From assembly GCF_040939455.1 (NCBI RefSeq), contig NC_134109.1, positions 50,992,001 to 51,056,000 on the forward strand: a stretch of 64,000 bases of DNA, read 5' to 3'. The notes beneath the pieces were generated by a model. It saw nothing but the letters and a program-made list of their open reading frames with translations, searched no databases and was not told the origin of the DNA. This document shows, piece by piece, positions 60,163-64,000 of the stretch (positions are counted from its first letter, which is position 1; each line of letters starts with the position of its first letter). The translations under genes were made by a program, and so were the position numbers. The DNA comes from Microcebus murinus. Taxonomy: Eukaryota > Chordata > Mammalia > Primates > Cheirogaleidae.

Positions 60163-60478
60163 AAGCTGGATTGGCTTGGTGTCTCACACATGTAATCCTA
60201 GTACTCTGGGAGGCTGGGGTGGGAAGGTTGCCTGAGCCCAGGAATTCGAGACAAGCCAGAACAATATAGCAAGACCCTGTCTCTATCAAAAATAAAACAA
60301 TTAGCAGGATGTGGTGGCACATATCTGTAGTACCAGCTACTCAGGAGGTTGAGGCAGGAAGATCTCTTTAACCCAGGGGTTTGAGGTTGCAGTGAGCTAT
60401 GACGACACCATTGCTCAGGTTATAGAGAGCTGACACTCTAGCTCAGGTTATAGAGAGAACTTGTCTCAAAATAATTAA
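60163..60478 (+). mobile_element. Old Alu inserted in L1, with internal duplication
   Basis: Both arms are present ('cacacatgtaatcctagtac', 'ctcaggaggttgaggcagg') and no strepsirrhine link. The right end holds a direct duplication, 'gctcaggttatagagag' at 60413-60429 and 60441-60457, that replaces the normal end of the Alu right arm. Confidence 0.85.
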
Positions 60479-60822
60479 TCAATTAAATAAAACTCTTAGA
60501 AAATAACAAAGGGAAAAAGCTTTATGGCATTAGATTTAGCAGTGATTTCTTGGATATGACATCAAAAACATAGACAGCAAAAGAAAAAAATAGATGAATT
60601 GGATTTCATGAAAATTAAAAAATTCTGTTCATCAAAACACACTATCAACAAACTAAAAGGGCAACTCACAGACTGAGATAAAATATTTAGAAATTATATA
60701 CCTGAAAGGGATTAATGTCCATAATATATGGAGAACTCTTAAATTTCAATAAAAACAAAAAACCAATATTAAACAACAGGCAAAAAACTTGAATAGATAT
60801 TTCTCTAAAGATATACAAATGT

Positions 60823-60978
60823 TGAGGCGGGTATATACATACATGATGAGTGAGATGTGCATTGTCAGGGTCACGCTTGAAGCTCAGATTGGTGGGGGGA
60901 GAGAGGACAAGGGCATTTTTTGAAACCTTAAAATTTGTAACCCTATAATATGCTGAAATAAAAAAGAGAAAAAAAGAA
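60823..60978 (+). mobile_element. Tiny strepsirrhine L1 3'-end insertion in older L1
   Basis: A 156 bp, strongly 5'-truncated L1 3' UTR ('atgatgagtgagatgtgcat', 'tcacgcttgaagctcagatt', 'aaccctataatatgctgaaa') with an impure A tail. Perfect 16-bp target-site duplication 'aaagatatacaaatgt' at 60807-60822 and 60979-60994. Same 3' UTR family as 55290-55918. Confidence 0.92.
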
Positions 60979-62049
60979 AAAGATATACAAATGTCCAAAA
61001 AGCACACGAAAAGATGCTAAATATCACTAATAATTAGGAAAATGCAAATCAAAACTATGGGATACTACCTCATACTCATTAGGATGGATAATATTGAAAA
61101 AGAAAACAAACAAACAAAATAATAGCCAGTGTTGGTGACGATGTGAAAAATTGGAACCCTTGTGAACTATTGCTAGGAATGCAAAGTATTAACATTAAAT
61201 AGTATAGCCACTATGGAAAACAGTATGACAATTCCTAAAAAAATAAATAAATAAATATAAAAAGAGAATTACCATTTGATCCAGCAATTCCACTTCTGGG
61301 CATATACCTAAAAGAATTGAAAGAAAGGTCTTGGAGAGTTATTTGTATACCCATGCTCATAGCTGCATTATTCACAATAGCTAAAATGTAGGTGCAACCC
61401 AAATGCTCATTGACAGAAGAATAGACAAGCAAAATGTGGCATACACATACAATAAAATGTTATTCAAAATTATTATTCAAAATTATTATTGATATATACA
61501 TACAATGGAATATTTCTTTTCTTAAAAGGAAATTGACATATGCTACGACATGGATAAACCCTGAGGATATTATACTAAGTGAGATAAGTCATTCACAAAA
61601 AGACAAATACTGTATGATTCCATTTATATCAGGTAGTTAGAGCAGTCAAAATCATAGAGGCAGAAAGTAGAATGGTGATTGCCAGATGTTGGGGAGATGG
61701 GGAAATGAACAGTTATTGTTTAATGGGTACAGATTTTCAATTCTACCAGATGAAAAGGGCTATGACGATGGATGGCTTTGCAATACTATAAATGTATTTA
61801 ATACTACTGAACTTTATATTTTAAATTGGTTAAGATAGCCATTTTATGTTACATTTAATTTACCACAAAAAATAATTTGGAAAAAAAAGGCAGGGAGAGG
61901 AAAGAGTAGAGAATAGCTTTGTATGTTTCCAGAAAGGATTTATTCCAGAAATATCAAAAAGAAGGGCAATTACAAAGAGAAGTTGTATCAGACAGGAAGA
62001 AAAATATTGAACAGAAACAGAATGGCTGCTCTAAGGAGTATTGAAAACT

Positions 62050-62225
62050 ACATCTGGCAATATATTGCAGTGGATAGCACATGGATTTAAACATAAAAAG
62101 ATCTAGGTTTGTATCCTGGCTCCCTGTCATCTTTGAGCTTCAGGTTAAATAATAAACATACTTACTAAGGTAAGTATGATGATGGTATAAAGGTTAAATA
62201 TAATAATGAAGTTATAAGCAATTAT
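62050..62225 (+). mobile_element. MIR, sense
   Basis: 'gcagtggatagcacatggat', 'gatctaggtttgtatcctgg' and 'gagcttcaggttaaataata' then 'gataaaggttaaatat'-like text follow MIR order. Confidence 0.7.
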
Positions 62226-64000
62226 GGTCTATCTAAACTGAGCCAATTGTTTTTCTGAGTGCTTAATGAGAATAGATGTACACTTGATTACAAAAATGAC
62301 AAGAGCTGCTTGTTTAGCAGATAAATCAGTAAAGGCTTTGCTTTTGGCTTCTGTCATGATCTCTGAAATATAAACTTATACTCTAATACTGGATATTTCT
62401 TGGGTACTTAGCCTCCATAATTGATTAATTTACCATTTTTTAATCAGGTTACTTGAATATGTATCAAATCACTTTTGCATCTATGGCACCCCAAAATCAT
62501 GAACTAAAATACAGCTACTATATGCTGTTTACCTTTTTTACTTTGTTTGTACCAGAATACACACTCAATTCAAAACTATCAGGTTAGCCACTTGAGAAAA
62601 TAGAGTATTAGGCAGTGGAGTTGATTTGATGGCTGTATATTCATTCCATGATGATAACATATTAGCATATATTGCACAGGAAATATCTTGTTATTTTAAA
62701 GATAAAGCCATCTATAAACAATATTAAGTCAGGATCAGGATCCATTAAAGGAGTTTTTGTAAGATCAGTCTTGGACATACTTACCTCCTAAATTACAGCT
62801 AAAAGTTATATAATTTCCATTCATCTGGGAGAATTAAAATTTTAACAACATTGAATTGTGATACAAGCAGCAAAAAGTAAGAAGTCTTTGTATGCAGCAA
62901 AATGAATCTCAGAGAAATGTTGACAGGTACCTAGAAGTAACAGTGATTGCAAAGTTCCATGGCTGAAATTACAAAGGAGACAGTAAATGCCATATGGGCC
63001 TACCAAAAGAACCCGAGTCATTTGCTATCATGGTAATGGAGATCACACACCTGTAAAGTATTTATTGGTCTCACAAAGGTTTGTCTGTCCTCTGGCTAAT
63101 ACTTCCTGCTGTTTGTGGTTAACACTTCAAGTCGAAAGAAAATAAAATGTCTTTTTAAAGAAGCTGATTGGCTCTCAAAGGAAGACAATTCTAGTTTTGG
63201 TATTTATTTTGGCTAGGTTAAAGAGGAGGCTGATTTATATGTAATTTTCCAACTTATAAAAATGAAATTTTCTTTTTTCACTAATAATTATTTTTGCTTT
63301 GGTTTGAGACATTAGCAGGTATTTACATGTATCACACAGTAGGCGGTCTAGAAAGGATATGTAAGTGATGATTCTGTGAGGGAAGGAGATAGAACACATC
63401 ATGGTTAGCCCTTTGCCTCTGGATAAGCAGAATGATAAAAAGGAGGGATAATAAATCCTGACATGGTCACTCAACCCTTTTGACAGCTGTTCAGACCTGA
63501 CTTCGTTAAAAACTACCAGATGTGCCATGATCCTGAAATGGGCGACTTATGCAACAAACACAACATAGCACAGTAATCTAGAAATGAGTACTCATGTATA
63601 CAATAAGATATACCTTCCTTAAAAAATCCAAAAACAGGTAACTCAATACTTACTCAGTGTTTAACTAATTTGACTGGCCCAGATAGCACCAATCAGCAGC
63701 ACTCAGAAACTGATGTGCTAACACAAGATGAGTAACACAAGATGAGTATTCCTCCTCCAAGCCTCAACTCTACAGATTAGCTTTAGTGTTGAGTTAAATT
63801 CTCTAATGCATAATTTTTGATTCGAGAGTTTCCAAATTTTTTTTTGACATTAAAAAAAGAAAATATCTTTGTGGAAGCCGAAACAAAACTGAAAGAAATG
63901 TTTGTGATAACTGTCAGCTTTTATAAATCTGCAATTTGTTATGATTTCTTTAATTCTAAATAAATATATACATTTGTACTTAATTTTATAGTCATAATTT
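62226..64000. other. 1.8 kb without recognised repeat or gene
   Basis: No family recognised. An antisense 97-codon frame (63235-63528) has no known domain. 'acacaagatgagta' is doubled at about 63721-63748. Confidence 0.45.

Larger units (their letters stand above)
56450..61888 (+). mobile_element. Old L1 (L1MA/MB-like) block, sense, with insertions
   Basis: ORF1-side text ('agccagtgattgaccctaac') is followed by a short Alu head, then ORF2 text from 56784 ('atttcaacacaccactctcaa', 'aaagttggttctttgaaaga', 'gaccaagtgggatttattcc', 'ggaacaaggcaaggatgccc', 'atttgatccagcaattccac') and a 3' UTR ending near 61888. Most of ORF1 and the start of ORF2 are missing at the Alu head. Insertions are an LTR-like element (58245-59091), an Alu (60163-60478) and a small L1 (60823-60978). 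ORF2 is full of stops and frameshifts. Confidence 0.88.

Overview
The window looks like nuclear DNA of a strepsirrhine primate, most likely a lemur. The best evidence is the interspersed repeats. Two Alu copies (34071-34410 and 43280-43515) carry the strepsirrhine-type middle ('aattaattggccaactaaaaa') and the right-arm wording 'gaggttgctgtgagc..ggctgacg/tgcc'. Two L1 3' ends (about 55290-55918 and 60823-60978) share a 3' UTR ending '..gtaaccc.ataatatgct' before an A-rich tail, which I associate with strepsirrhine L1s. Older layers are L2, MIR, CR1/L3, L1M, MaLR LTRs, ERV LTRs and the DNA transposons Tigger, mariner and hAT-Charlie. Composition is AT-rich with no long open frames.

I found no functional protein-coding gene, tRNA, rRNA, CRISPR array or origin. 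The only protein-coding remnants I can name are a dead Tigger1 transposase (31838-33701), a dead mariner transposase (about 14835-15780) and decayed L1 ORF2. This is an intergenic or deep-intronic repeat graveyard. An unnoticed exon of a flanking gene cannot be excluded without alignment.

Layout. 1-9000: L2/MIR remnants, a MER44/Tigger7-like end, a local ~180 bp duplication, a small hAT element with perfect target-site duplication (TSD), a ~410 bp purine-rich minisatellite, and old L1 3' ends. 9000-12100: an Alu split by a MER1-type hAT, a truncated Alu, and an antisense L1MA/PB. 12200-18670: a decayed sense-strand L1 block split by a solo LTR (4-bp TSD) and by a near full-length mariner. 18700-31240: mostly single-copy or unrecognised DNA with L1, L2, MER5, MaLR, a free Alu monomer and CR1/L3, plus a well-preserved solo LTR (29664-30168) inside a MaLR LTR. 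31245-34510: a complete-length Tigger1 with a MER1-type hAT and a strepsirrhine Alu inside it. 34600-38690: a cluster of five LTR-like segments. 38700-55200: mostly unrecognised sequence with MIR, CR1/L3, Alu, MLT1 and L1 fragments and a third copy of one LTR family. 55280-61890: a strepsirrhine L1 3' end, then an old L1 block carrying an LTR-like insert, an Alu and a tiny lineage-specific L1 insert. 61900-64000: one MIR, otherwise unrecognised.

Nested order gives relative ages: L1M first, then Tigger1, mariner and old Alu, then MER1-type hAT and LTRs, then strepsirrhine Alu and L1. I did not find a new biological system. The most checkable points are the three-copy LTR family, the CCAAT-repeat solo LTR, the small hAT with exact TSD, and the nested Tigger1. 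Family names come from recognition by eye, not from a database search.
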